Assembly: GCA_964462535.1 (NCBI GenBank)
Contig: CAYWXV010000119.1
Location: 1 to 5,510 of the forward strand
Source of the DNA: CAYWXV01 sp964462535
Lineage (GTDB): Bacteria > Bacteroidota > Ignavibacteria > OLB7
Length of the DNA: 5,510 nt
Reading direction: 5' to 3'
Shown here: positions 1 to 5,463 of the stretch, piece after piece
How the letters are laid out: each line of letters opens with the position of its first letter
Position numbering within the stretch: position 1 is the stretch's first letter
The notes under the pieces: model-generated
Databases searched by the model: none
What the model was told of the DNA's origin: nothing
The model's input: only the letters and a program-made list of their open reading frames with translations
Translations under genes and position numbers: made by a program

Positions 1-96
1 GGATGAAGGATGAAGGGGGCAAGGATGAAGGATGAAGGGGGCAAGGATGAAGGATGAAGGGGGCAAGGATGAAGGATAAAGGTTGAAGGATGGGAG
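1..96. repeat. Purine-rich 22-bp tandem repeat array (left copy)
   Basis: Three perfect tandem copies of a 22-bp unit lie at 1-22, 23-44 and 45-66. Each unit is made of modules: GGATGAA, GGATGAA, then GGGGGCAA. From 67 to about 96 the pattern decays (GGATGAA, GGATAAA, GGTTGAA, GGATGGG) while keeping the seven-base step. The array begins at the first base of the window, so its true left edge is not visible. Neither 22 nor 7 is a multiple of three, and the frames soon meet TGA, so this is not a coding repeat. The same modules return in the same orientation at 5464-5510. The function is unknown. It could be a dispersed intergenic repeat family or a variable-number tandem repeat. Confidence 0.95.
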
Positions 97-117
97 GACG
101 GAGCATAACCCGCCTCG

Positions 118-205
118 CCCAGCCGCCCAGCGGCCCAGCCGCCTAGCAGCCCAGACGCCCAGCATCCCATCGGCCCAGCCGCCTAGCAGCCCAGACGCCC
201 AGAAG
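118..205. repeat. Octamer tandem repeat array upstream of nuoH (consensus CCCAGNNG)
   Basis: Eleven consecutive 8-bp units fill this stretch: CCCAGCCG, CCCAGCGG, CCCAGCCG, CCTAGCAG, CCCAGACG, CCCAGCAT, CCCATCGG, CCCAGCCG, CCTAGCAG, CCCAGACG, CCCAGAAG. There is also a higher-order repeat: the 32 bases at 131-162 recur exactly at 171-202, a 40-bp (five-octamer) period. A looser C-rich lead-in at about 109-117 may be a decayed unit. The array ends 22 bases before the nuoH start codon, so it would lie in the nuoH 5' leader or promoter region if transcription enters from the left. It is unrelated in sequence to the purine-rich array at 1-96. The function is unknown. Confidence 0.93.
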
Positions 206-227
206 CAAACAGCAACGAGCAATCAGA

Positions 228-1286
228 ATGACCTGGATCGACGCACTCGTACTTGTCGTGAAGATCGTTATCGTCCTCCACATCTTCTTGATCGGAGCGG
301 CCTACGTCGTCCTCCTGGAACGAAAGGTGTCGGCGTGGATTCAGAATCGGGTTGGTCCGAACAGGGCCGGGTGGCGTGGTTCGCTTCAATCGTTCGCCGA
401 TGTTCTCAAGCTAGTGCTGAAGGAGGACATCGTTCCCGCGCAGGCGAACAAGGCGTTCCACCTGATCGCCCCGGTCATATCGATTGCCATCGCACTCTCC
501 GTATGGGCGCTGATTCCGTTTGGAGCCCCGTTCACGATAGGTGAAACGATCGTCAATCCGATGATCGCGCCGAACGTCAACGTCGGGATCCTGATTATTC
601 TGGCCCTGTCGTCACTTGGCGTGTATGGTATCACGCTTGCAGGCTGGGCATCGAACAACAAGTACTCACTACTCGGCGGACTCCGCTCATCTGCGCAGAT
701 GATCAGCTACGAACTCTCGATGGGTCTCGCGCTGATCGGTATGATGCTGGTGATGGGATCGATGAACGTATCGGACATCGTTGCGCAGCAGCAACAGTAC
801 TGGTTTGGGTTCCTCCCGAAGTGGAACTTCTTCGTCCAGCCGGTCGGGTTCCTCATCTTCCTGGTCGCCGCGTTTGCCGAGACGAATCGGGCGCCATTCG
901 ATCTGGCGGAAGCGGAACCTGAGTTGGTGGGCGGCTTCCACACGGAGTACACCGGACTGAAATTCGGGCTCTTCTTCCTGGCCGAATACGGGAACGTTAT
1001 CCTGATGTCGGCCTTGATGTCGACGCTCTTCTTCGGTGGCTACGGAGCCCCCTGGGTGCAGGACCTTCCGTTCTTCCAGGAGAACCCGATCTTCCTTGCC
1101 CTTCTCCAATTCGGATCACTCGTGTTGAAGACCACGTTCTTCGTCTTCTTCTTCATCTGGGTTCGGTGGTCAATACCCCGCTTCCGCTACGATCAGTTGA
1201 TGAACCTGGGATGGCGTGTTATGTTCCCGATCGCTCTGGCGAACGTGATCGTGACCGCCCTGGTCGTCAAGATGCTCGTCAAATAG
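228..1286 (+). CDS. nuoH: NADH-quinone oxidoreductase subunit H (NuoH, ND1-like)
   Basis: This is the membrane subunit of respiratory complex I. It forms most of the quinone-binding cavity and links the peripheral arm to the proton-pumping arm in the cytoplasmic membrane. The 352-aa product has the usual family length and about eight hydrophobic helices. Visible family signatures are LLERK (residues 29-33), VGPNRAG (42-48), the first NuoH/ND1 signature around 51-67 (Q54, D58, K61, K65-E66-D67), the conserved loop SSAQMISYE (154-162), and ETNRAPFD followed by the acidic E228/E230/E232 ELVGG loop (218-236). The ATG at 228 gives a start-proximal first helix and is the only sensible start; no Shine-Dalgarno site precedes it. 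It lies just after the octamer array and 99 bases before nuoI. The preceding nuo genes, if linked, lie outside the window. Family assignment is secure. Confidence 0.97.
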   Translation: MTWIDALVLVVKIVIVLHIFLIGAAYVVLLERKVSAWIQNRVGPNRAGWRGSLQSFADVLKLVLKEDIVPAQANKAFHLIAPVISIAIALSVWALIPFGAPFTIGETIVNPMIAPNVNVGILIILALSSLGVYGITLAGWASNNKYSLLGGLRSSAQMISYELSMGLALIGMMLVMGSMNVSDIVAQQQQYWFGFLPKWNFFVQPVGFLIFLVAAFAETNRAPFDLAEAEPELVGGFHTEYTGLKFGLFFLAEYGNVILMSALMSTLFFGGYGAPWVQDLPFFQENPIFLALLQFGSLVLKTTFFVFFFIWVRWSIPRFRYDQLMNLGWRVMFPIALANVIVTALVVKMLVK

Positions 1287-1318
1287 GGAGTTGAACAGAC
1301 CGACAGGACAGGGGATGC

Positions 1319-1337
1319 GGGGCGCCCCGTTCGCCCC
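1319..1337 (+). other. GC-rich hairpin between nuoH and nuoI
   Basis: GGGGCG (1319-1324) can pair with CGCCCC (1332-1337) around a seven-base loop. An overlapping perfect 12-bp palindrome, CGGGGCGCCCCG, lies at 1318-1329. No T-run follows, so it does not look like an intrinsic terminator. It may only slow or protect transcript ends within the nuoH-nuoI message, or it may have no role. Confidence 0.3.
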
Positions 1338-1385
1338 CGGATCGAATGACTACATCAGCCAATAGCTACCAGTTAGATAGAGAAC

Positions 1386-1892
1386 ATGCCTACCAAGACC
1401 GTTGCGACGCGCCAGGCGAAGAGAATGACATTCTGGGAGAAACTCTACCTCCCTGAGATTGCGAAAGGGATGAGCCTGACGCTCAAGCAGATGTTCCAGC
1501 CCAGGTTCACGCGGCAATATCCCGAAGAGCGGTGGGAGGCGCCGGGGAGCTATCGTGGCCGTCCGGTCCTGGTCCTCGAAGAATCGGGTGAGCGGTGTGT
1601 AGCATGCGGTCTATGCTCCCGCGTATGTCCCGCTCTTGCAATAGAAGTGCAGGCGGGCGAGACCACAAAGGAGAAGGAACGGTACCCGTCCCTCTTCGAG
1701 ATCAACATGCTCCGCTGCATTTTCTGTGGTTACTGCGAGGAGGCTTGTCCGGAGGAGGCGATCGTGATGTCGAAGGACTACGAGCTCGTCTTCCACAATC
1801 CGGAGGACGCCATCTTCGGCAAAGACAAGCTCCTTGTACCGGTAGCTCGTCTGCAGGACCGATTGGAGTTCCTGCGTCAGTACAGAGGGTAG
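1386..1892 (+). CDS. nuoI: NADH-quinone oxidoreductase subunit I (NuoI, 2x[4Fe-4S])
   Basis: This is the hydrophilic complex I subunit that carries the two tetranuclear clusters (N6a and N6b) passing electrons toward the N2 cluster and quinone. The 168-aa protein shows two canonical CxxCxxCxxxCP motifs: C71, C74, C77, C81-P82 and C111, C114, C117, C121-P122. The spacing is typical of the 8Fe ferredoxin fold. The N-terminal part (FWEKLYLPEIAKGMSLTLKQMF, about 16-37) is the usual amphipathic membrane-contact region. An in-frame TAG at 1374-1376 rules out any further upstream start. The ATG at 1425 (M14) is a possible alternative, with a purine-rich GAAGAGA just before it. The gene follows nuoH, as in standard nuo operons, but what comes next is ackA rather than nuoJ. 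Assignment is secure; the exact start is slightly uncertain. Confidence 0.97.
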   Translation: MPTKTVATRQAKRMTFWEKLYLPEIAKGMSLTLKQMFQPRFTRQYPEERWEAPGSYRGRPVLVLEESGERCVACGLCSRVCPALAIEVQAGETTKEKERYPSLFEINMLRCIFCGYCEEACPEEAIVMSKDYELVFHNPEDAIFGKDKLLVPVARLQDRLEFLRQYRG

Positions 1893-1898
1893 CATCAG

Positions 1899-3149
1899 AT
1901 GCTTGTCCTGGTCCTTAACACCGGGTCATCTTCACTGAAATTCCAGATCATCGAGACCGATCTGGAGAAGATGATGATTGACGCCGATCGGCGTCTGGCA
2001 AGAGGGGTGATCGAGCGGATCGGCACGCTTGCGCTGATTCGATTCGAAAATGGTGAAGGAAGAGTCACCCGCACGGCGGAGCCCGTTCGGGATCACCGCG
2101 CCGCCATTGATTACGTCCTCCGCTGGCTGGTATCCGAACACGCCGCCATTCCCGAGATCCGATCCCTGTCCGATATCCGGGCCGTGGGTCATCGTGTTGT
2201 CCACGGCGGTGAGCGCTTTACGCGATCGACTCTTCTGACACCCGAGGTGATCGACGGAATTGAGGAATGTATAGACCTGGCGCCACTGCATAACCCGGCC
2301 AACCTGAAGGGTATTGCGGCAGCGACGGAGATTTTTGGCGCGGGGCTCCCGCAGGCCGCCGTCTTCGACACCGCCTTCCATCATTCAATGCCCGAGGTCT
2401 CGTACCTCTACGCCATCCCCTACCAGCTGTATCGTCGCCATCGTGTGCGGCGCTACGGGTTCCATGGCACGTCTCACCGATTCATCGCGTATCGCTACCG
2501 ACGGTTGACGGGTGTTCCCAAGGAAGGAGTAAACGTCATCACCATCCATCTGGGGAACGGGTGCTCCGCAGCGGCGATCAAGAACGGCCGGTCGGTCGAT
2601 ACGTCCATGGGGATGACTCCGTTGGAGGGACTCGTGATGGGGACACGGTCGGGTGACATCGATCCAGCCGTGATCGAGTATCTGATGCTCAAGGAGGGGC
2701 TCTCAATCCAGGAGCTTGACGCCCTCCTCAATCGGCAATCGGGATTGATAGGCATCAGCGGACTTACCAATGACATGCGCGATCTGCTGGCCGAAGAGAA
2801 AGAACACGACGATCGGCGAGCGCGTCTGGCCATCGATATGTTCGTCTCGCGCGTGCGGAAGTACATTGGCGCCTATCTGGCCGTACTCGGGGGAGCCCAG
2901 GCGGTTGTCTTCTCCGGGGGAATCGGCGAAAACTCAGCCGACATTCGACGGCGAATCTGCGAGGGGATGGAGTGGTGCGGTCTGCGTCTCGATCCGGATA
3001 AGAACGAGTCCGCAGTTGGCGGGGTAGAGGCAGAGATCTCCGCAAGCGACGCCACGCTTCGATCGTATGTCATACCGACTGACGAAGAGCTCCTTATCGC
3101 GCGCGACACCGTGCGTCTGGTGGAGCGAGCCGAAGTTCCCTCCTGGTAG
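1899..3149 (+). CDS. ackA: Acetate kinase
   Basis: Catalyses ATP + acetate <-> ADP + acetyl phosphate in the cytosol. It usually works with phosphotransacetylase (not in this window) for acetate overflow/ATP production or acetate uptake. The 416-aa product has the normal family length (about 400) and both kinase signatures: LNTGSSSLKF (6-15; N7, S10, S12, K14) and YGFHGTSH (186-193; H189). By family comparison the catalytic and binding residues are R99 (HRVVHGGE), H131 (LHNP), D157 (FDTAFH), H189, N220 (HLGNG), R250 (GTRSGDIDP) and the C-terminal acidic pair E396/E397 (PTDEEL). The nucleotide-binding FSGGIGENS loop is at 338-346. All are present, so it should be active. The ATG is six bases after the nuoI stop, with AGAGGG at 1884-1889 as a plausible ribosome-binding site inside the end of nuoI. 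That implies co-transcription and perhaps translational coupling. Confidence 0.97.
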   Translation: MLVLVLNTGSSSLKFQIIETDLEKMMIDADRRLARGVIERIGTLALIRFENGEGRVTRTAEPVRDHRAAIDYVLRWLVSEHAAIPEIRSLSDIRAVGHRVVHGGERFTRSTLLTPEVIDGIEECIDLAPLHNPANLKGIAAATEIFGAGLPQAAVFDTAFHHSMPEVSYLYAIPYQLYRRHRVRRYGFHGTSHRFIAYRYRRLTGVPKEGVNVITIHLGNGCSAAAIKNGRSVDTSMGMTPLEGLVMGTRSGDIDPAVIEYLMLKEGLSIQELDALLNRQSGLIGISGLTNDMRDLLAEEKEHDDRRARLAIDMFVSRVRKYIGAYLAVLGGAQAVVFSGGIGENSADIRRRICEGMEWCGLRLDPDKNESAVGGVEAEISASDATLRSYVIPTDEELLIARDTVRLVERAEVPSW

Positions 3150-3244
3150 AACAGGCGATCGGGGGGCAAGCGGGCCGGTGTCGAAGTGTCCGCGTTCGCG
3201 AGCCACGAGCAGGGAGCGGGACACCATCAACAACATCATCTAAC

Positions 3245-3248
3245 GGAG
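3245..3248 (+). promoter_or_regulatory. Shine-Dalgarno site deciding the SnoaL-like gene start
   Basis: GGAG, within ACGGAGA, lies six bases before the ATG at 3255. This favours 3255 over an in-frame GTG at 3186 that would add 23 poorly conserved, His/Gln-rich residues, and over the ATG at 3261. Confidence 0.65.
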
Positions 3249-3254
3249 AATCCC

Positions 3255-3680
3255 ATGTCCATGGACGAGAACAAGGCAGTGGTGCGCGCAATGTATTCGG
3301 CGCTGGACGCGTCGCAGAGCATGAGCCCCGTGGCCGAATATGCAGCACCCGGCTACGTAGTCCATTTCCCGGGGGCGCCGCCGTTGGATGCCAACGGAAT
3401 CGCACAGCTCGGCAACAGTTTCTACGAGGCCTGTCCAGGAATGAGACACGAGCTGGAGAGCGTGATTGCGGAAGGGGACACCGTCGCGCTCATGATGCGT
3501 GTCATCGGCACGCACACGCAGCCTCTCATGACGCCGGCTGGTCCGATTCCGCCGCAAGGCAAGTCGTTCGACGTTGGTGCCATGAACTTCTTCCGTTTCG
3601 AGAACGGAAAGATCGCAGAGCATTTCTCCGCGTTCGATATGATGGGATTCATGCAGCAGATTGGCGCCATCCCAGCGTAG
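3255..3680 (+). CDS. SnoaL-like / ester cyclase family protein (NTF2-like fold)
   Basis: Predicted small cytosolic protein of 141 aa, matching the single alpha+beta-barrel SnoaL-like domain. Features typical of the family are the N-terminal helix with a tyrosine (KAVVRAMYSALD, about 7-18), a Y-x-x-H-x-P-G strand (34-40; H37), a PGMRHELESVIAEGDTVA segment (61-78), the RVIGTHT strand (82-88), and the closing stretch NGKIAEHFSAFDMMGFMQQIG (117-137). The last contains E123-H124 and D128, the area where the polyketide cyclase SnoaL carries its catalytic Asp. Many members of this family are of unknown substrate, so polyketide cyclisation should not be assumed; no polyketide genes are nearby. It lies 105 bases downstream of ackA with its own strong Shine-Dalgarno. 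It could be the last gene of the ackA transcript or a separate unit. Family confidence is good; function is unknown. Confidence 0.87.
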   Translation: MSMDENKAVVRAMYSALDASQSMSPVAEYAAPGYVVHFPGAPPLDANGIAQLGNSFYEACPGMRHELESVIAEGDTVALMMRVIGTHTQPLMTPAGPIPPQGKSFDVGAMNFFRFENGKIAEHFSAFDMMGFMQQIGAIPA

Positions 3681-4032
3681 GGGTGGCTGCAATATTCAAC
3701 TGTACAAGCTGCCCATTCTGTTGAACGCATCGGCACGTGCGACCACGGGAGCGGAAGGGGACCGCGATACGAGCGCATCCGCTCAGTTGTTAACGGAACG
3801 TGGTTTGGGCCCGATTCGGAGGCCCGGAGGATTGACGACAAGGCGATATCGCGGTACATGCGATGCCGTTCACCATCGTGTGATCGTTCGTTGATAACGG
3901 ACGCGTAGAGTCGCCACGCTTGTCGGCACGAAGCCGAGGCGCGGACTGTTCGTTGTATCGATGCACGAAGGGTCGGTGCAGCACCCGGTTGATTTGTACC
4001 CCCGATCGTCATTGCCTACCTTCTTCCGGCAT
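3681..4032. other. Intergenic region without a convincing gene
   Basis: About 350 bases separate the SnoaL-like gene from the preferred start of the DUF4386 gene. Short open frames on both strands have compositions unlike real proteins and no recognisable motif. A six-base inverted repeat, TTCAAC (3696-3701) and GTTGAA (3721-3726), and a GGGCC/GGCCC pair near 3808-3826 are present. Neither is followed by a T-run, so I call no terminator. A weak promoter candidate is listed separately. If translation of the DUF4386 gene began at 3961, the last 72 bases would be coding. Confidence 0.6.
3832..3860 (+). promoter_or_regulatory. Weak sigma70-like promoter candidate upstream of the DUF4386 gene
   Basis: TTGACG (3832-3837) matches the -35 consensus at five of six bases. 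It is followed, after a 17-base spacer, by TACATG (3855-3860), a poor -10 match. The spacing is right, but the -10 is weak and the gene start lies 100-170 bases away. This is a hint only. Confidence 0.2.
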
Positions 4033-4734
4033 ATGACACATGCCAATGAAGCATCACCCACTCTTCATACTCGCATCGCCGGCGTCGGGTATCTGATCAT
4101 CATCTTCTCGGGGCTCTTTGCCGAGTTCTTCGTGCGAGGCTCGTTGCTCGTGCACGGGGATCCAGCAGCCACGATGTCGAATCTAGCCACCGCGGAGCAG
4201 CTCTATCGTTTCAGCATTGCCGCAGACCTCGTCATGATCACATTTGACGTCGTTGTGGCGATCATGCTCTATCTCCTCTTCCGACCCGTCAACGGGCCCG
4301 TGGCTCTGCTCGCAACGGCGTTCCGGCTTACGCACGCCGCGGTCTACGGGGCGACGATTCTCACACTCTACATACCACTGATAGTGTTGAACGCCGATGG
4401 TGGTGTCACGTCTTATGCCGCGGCTCCCCTGTACGCCCTGGAGGCGCACAGTTACGGCTACGTCATTGGTCTGGTCTTCTTCGGGGTTCACTGCCTGTTG
4501 CTGGGATATCTGGCGATCAGGTCGCGAGGAGTACCCCGTATCCTGGGAGGACTGTTGATGCTGGCCGGCGCTGGCTACCTAGCGGACAGCTTCGCGCAAA
4601 CGCTCATGGTGAACTATGCGGACGTCGCTGAGATCTTCTCGATGGTCGTCTTCATTCCCGCCGTGATTGGCGAGCTGTCATTCTGTATCTGGCTCTTGAC
4701 AAGGCGAACCTGGTCGGTGCAGCCACGCGGATGA
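4033..4734 (+). CDS. DUF4386 family integral membrane protein
   Basis: Predicted inner-membrane protein of unknown function. From the ATG at 4033 it has 233 aa, close to the usual DUF4386 length. Hydrophobic helices lie at about 15-34 (opening with TRIAGVGYLI and ending AEFFVRGSLLV, a hallmark of the family), 64-83, 90-119, 140-162, 169-187 and 200-222. Family-like stretches include ADLVMITFDVVVAIMLYLL, LFRPVN, ALLATAFRL, HSYGYVIGLVFFG (about 139-151), LGYLAIRS, PRILGGLLMLAGAGYLADSF and PAVIGELSFCIWLL. An in-frame ATG at 3961 would add 24 residues (MHEGSVQHPV...) that do not look like the family. Neither start has a Shine-Dalgarno, so the choice rests on family length. It stands alone between long gaps, and its neighbours do not suggest a substrate. 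Domain identification is confident; role is unknown. Confidence 0.87.
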   Translation: MTHANEASPTLHTRIAGVGYLIIIFSGLFAEFFVRGSLLVHGDPAATMSNLATAEQLYRFSIAADLVMITFDVVVAIMLYLLFRPVNGPVALLATAFRLTHAAVYGATILTLYIPLIVLNADGGVTSYAAAPLYALEAHSYGYVIGLVFFGVHCLLLGYLAIRSRGVPRILGGLLMLAGAGYLADSFAQTLMVNYADVAEIFSMVVFIPAVIGELSFCIWLLTRRTWSVQPRG

Positions 4735-4962
4735 ATCGCACTGCATTCGTTGCGTGATCCGACTCGAGGCAACCAGGGCGCGAGTGTGGAGTGCGCGGCG
4801 GCGGGAACGGTTGGACGCCGGGGAAATGAGGGGCCGACTCATGGTGATCGAACATGACGCCCCACGTATGTTCTAGTGTCGGCGACAATGCCACTGTCCC
4901 CCCGTGAATCCCGCAGTTTGGAACCGATCGCTTTCGATTATCACCTGTAATCATCCATCCCC
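4735..4962. other. Intergenic region between the DUF4386 and DinB-family genes
   Basis: These 228 bases hold no credible reading frame and no hairpin followed by a T-run. The first half is GC-rich. The last 50 bases are more AT-rich and contain the candidate promoter/operator listed separately. The length and composition suggest that the DinB-family gene has its own promoter here. Confidence 0.5.
4917..4952 (+). promoter_or_regulatory. Candidate promoter/inverted repeat ahead of the DinB-family gene
   Basis: An inverted repeat, GATTA (4936-4940) and TAATC (4948-4952), separated by seven bases, sits ten bases before the ATG at 4963. It overlaps possible -10 hexamers TATCAC (4939-4944) and TGTAAT (4946-4951). 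A poor -35-like TTTGGA (4917-4922) lies 16 bases before TATCAC. Because no Shine-Dalgarno precedes the ATG, the transcript could be nearly leaderless. Whether the repeat is an operator or coincidence cannot be told from one copy. Confidence 0.25.
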
Positions 4963-5463
4963 ATGAACGCAGCCATCATCTCGCAGTACCGTTCAGGTCT
5001 GGCGATGCTTCGCAATGCCGTTGACCTGTGCCCCGATGAACTCTGGAACGACGAATCATACCACAATCGCTTCTGGCACGTTGCCTACCACGCGGTCTTC
5101 TACACACATCTCTACCTCAGCCGCACAGAGGAGGAATTTCAGCCGTGGGAGAAGACACGCGCCAACTACAATTTCTTCCCGGACACCGAGTGGGCGCCGG
5201 AGAGTACCATCGAGAGTTATATCCCCTACACTCGTGGGGAGGTTCTGGAATACTGCGATCATCTGAATGCCCTGATTCCCGACCTTGTGAACCAGGTCTC
5301 GTTCGACGCCTCATCGGGCTTCGGTTGGATCCCGTTCAATCGATTCCAGCTTCACATCTATACCATACGGCATCTTGCGCATCACGCCGGACAGCTCTCA
5401 GATCGCATACGTGAGCGAACGGGGCAAGGAGTGAGCTGGGTAGGGCGCCGGGAGGAAGCGTGA
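4963..5463 (+). CDS. DinB-family (DinB_2) putative metal-dependent protein
   Basis: The 166-aa product fits the DinB/YfiT four-helix-bundle family in length and pattern. The usual metal-binding histidines are recognisable: H39 in RFWHVAYHAVFY (37-47, with H43 one turn on) and the C-terminal H137xxxH141 in the stretch RHLAHHAGQL (136-145). The central part (PWEKTRANYNFFPDTEW and IPYTRGEVLEYCDHL, about 61-101) matches DinB_2 proteins. Relatives include thiol-transfer enzymes that use bacillithiol, mycothiol or glutathione, but many members are uncharacterised, so the substrate is open. The name does not imply DNA polymerase IV or a DNA-damage role. There is no Shine-Dalgarno before the ATG, though a fitting start position and N-terminal helix (QYRSGLAMLRNAV) support it. 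The TGA stop abuts the right-hand repeat array, with no room for a classical terminator. Confidence 0.87.
   Translation: MNAAIISQYRSGLAMLRNAVDLCPDELWNDESYHNRFWHVAYHAVFYTHLYLSRTEEEFQPWEKTRANYNFFPDTEWAPESTIESYIPYTRGEVLEYCDHLNALIPDLVNQVSFDASSGFGWIPFNRFQLHIYTIRHLAHHAGQLSDRIRERTGQGVSWVGRREEA

Noticed and set aside
1..205. CRISPR array
   Set aside because: The units are adjacent without unique spacers and only 8-22 bases long; no cas gene is present.
83..544. Open frame on + with Pro/Ala/Gln-rich N-terminus
   Set aside because: It translates the octamer array and then runs out of frame through nuoH; the composition is an artefact of the repeat.
687..1109. 140-codon minus-strand frame across nuoH
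   Set aside because: It is a highly charged shadow translation of the membrane-helix codons of nuoH, without motifs.
1595..1918. Overlapping + strand frame in nuoI
   Set aside because: nuoI in the other frame carries both intact 4Fe-4S motifs; this frame has no family features.
3161..3170. GGGGGGCAAG after ackA resembling the repeat G-run module
   Set aside because: It is a single nine-base match without the GGATGAA neighbour and is compatible with chance in GC-rich sequence.
3808..3826. GGGCC...GGCCC hairpin as a terminator
   Set aside because: It has a short stem with a nine-base loop, no T-run after it, and lies more than 120 bases past the upstream stop codon.
3422..4012. 196-codon open frame on the minus strand
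   Set aside because: It is antisense to the SnoaL-like gene and the following gap, rich in Arg, Ser, Pro and Cys, with no domain-like pattern or ribosome site.
4963..5463. DNA polymerase IV or SOS gene because of the DinB name
   Set aside because: The protein is the 166-aa DinB/YfiT four-helix family, unrelated to the Y-family polymerase.
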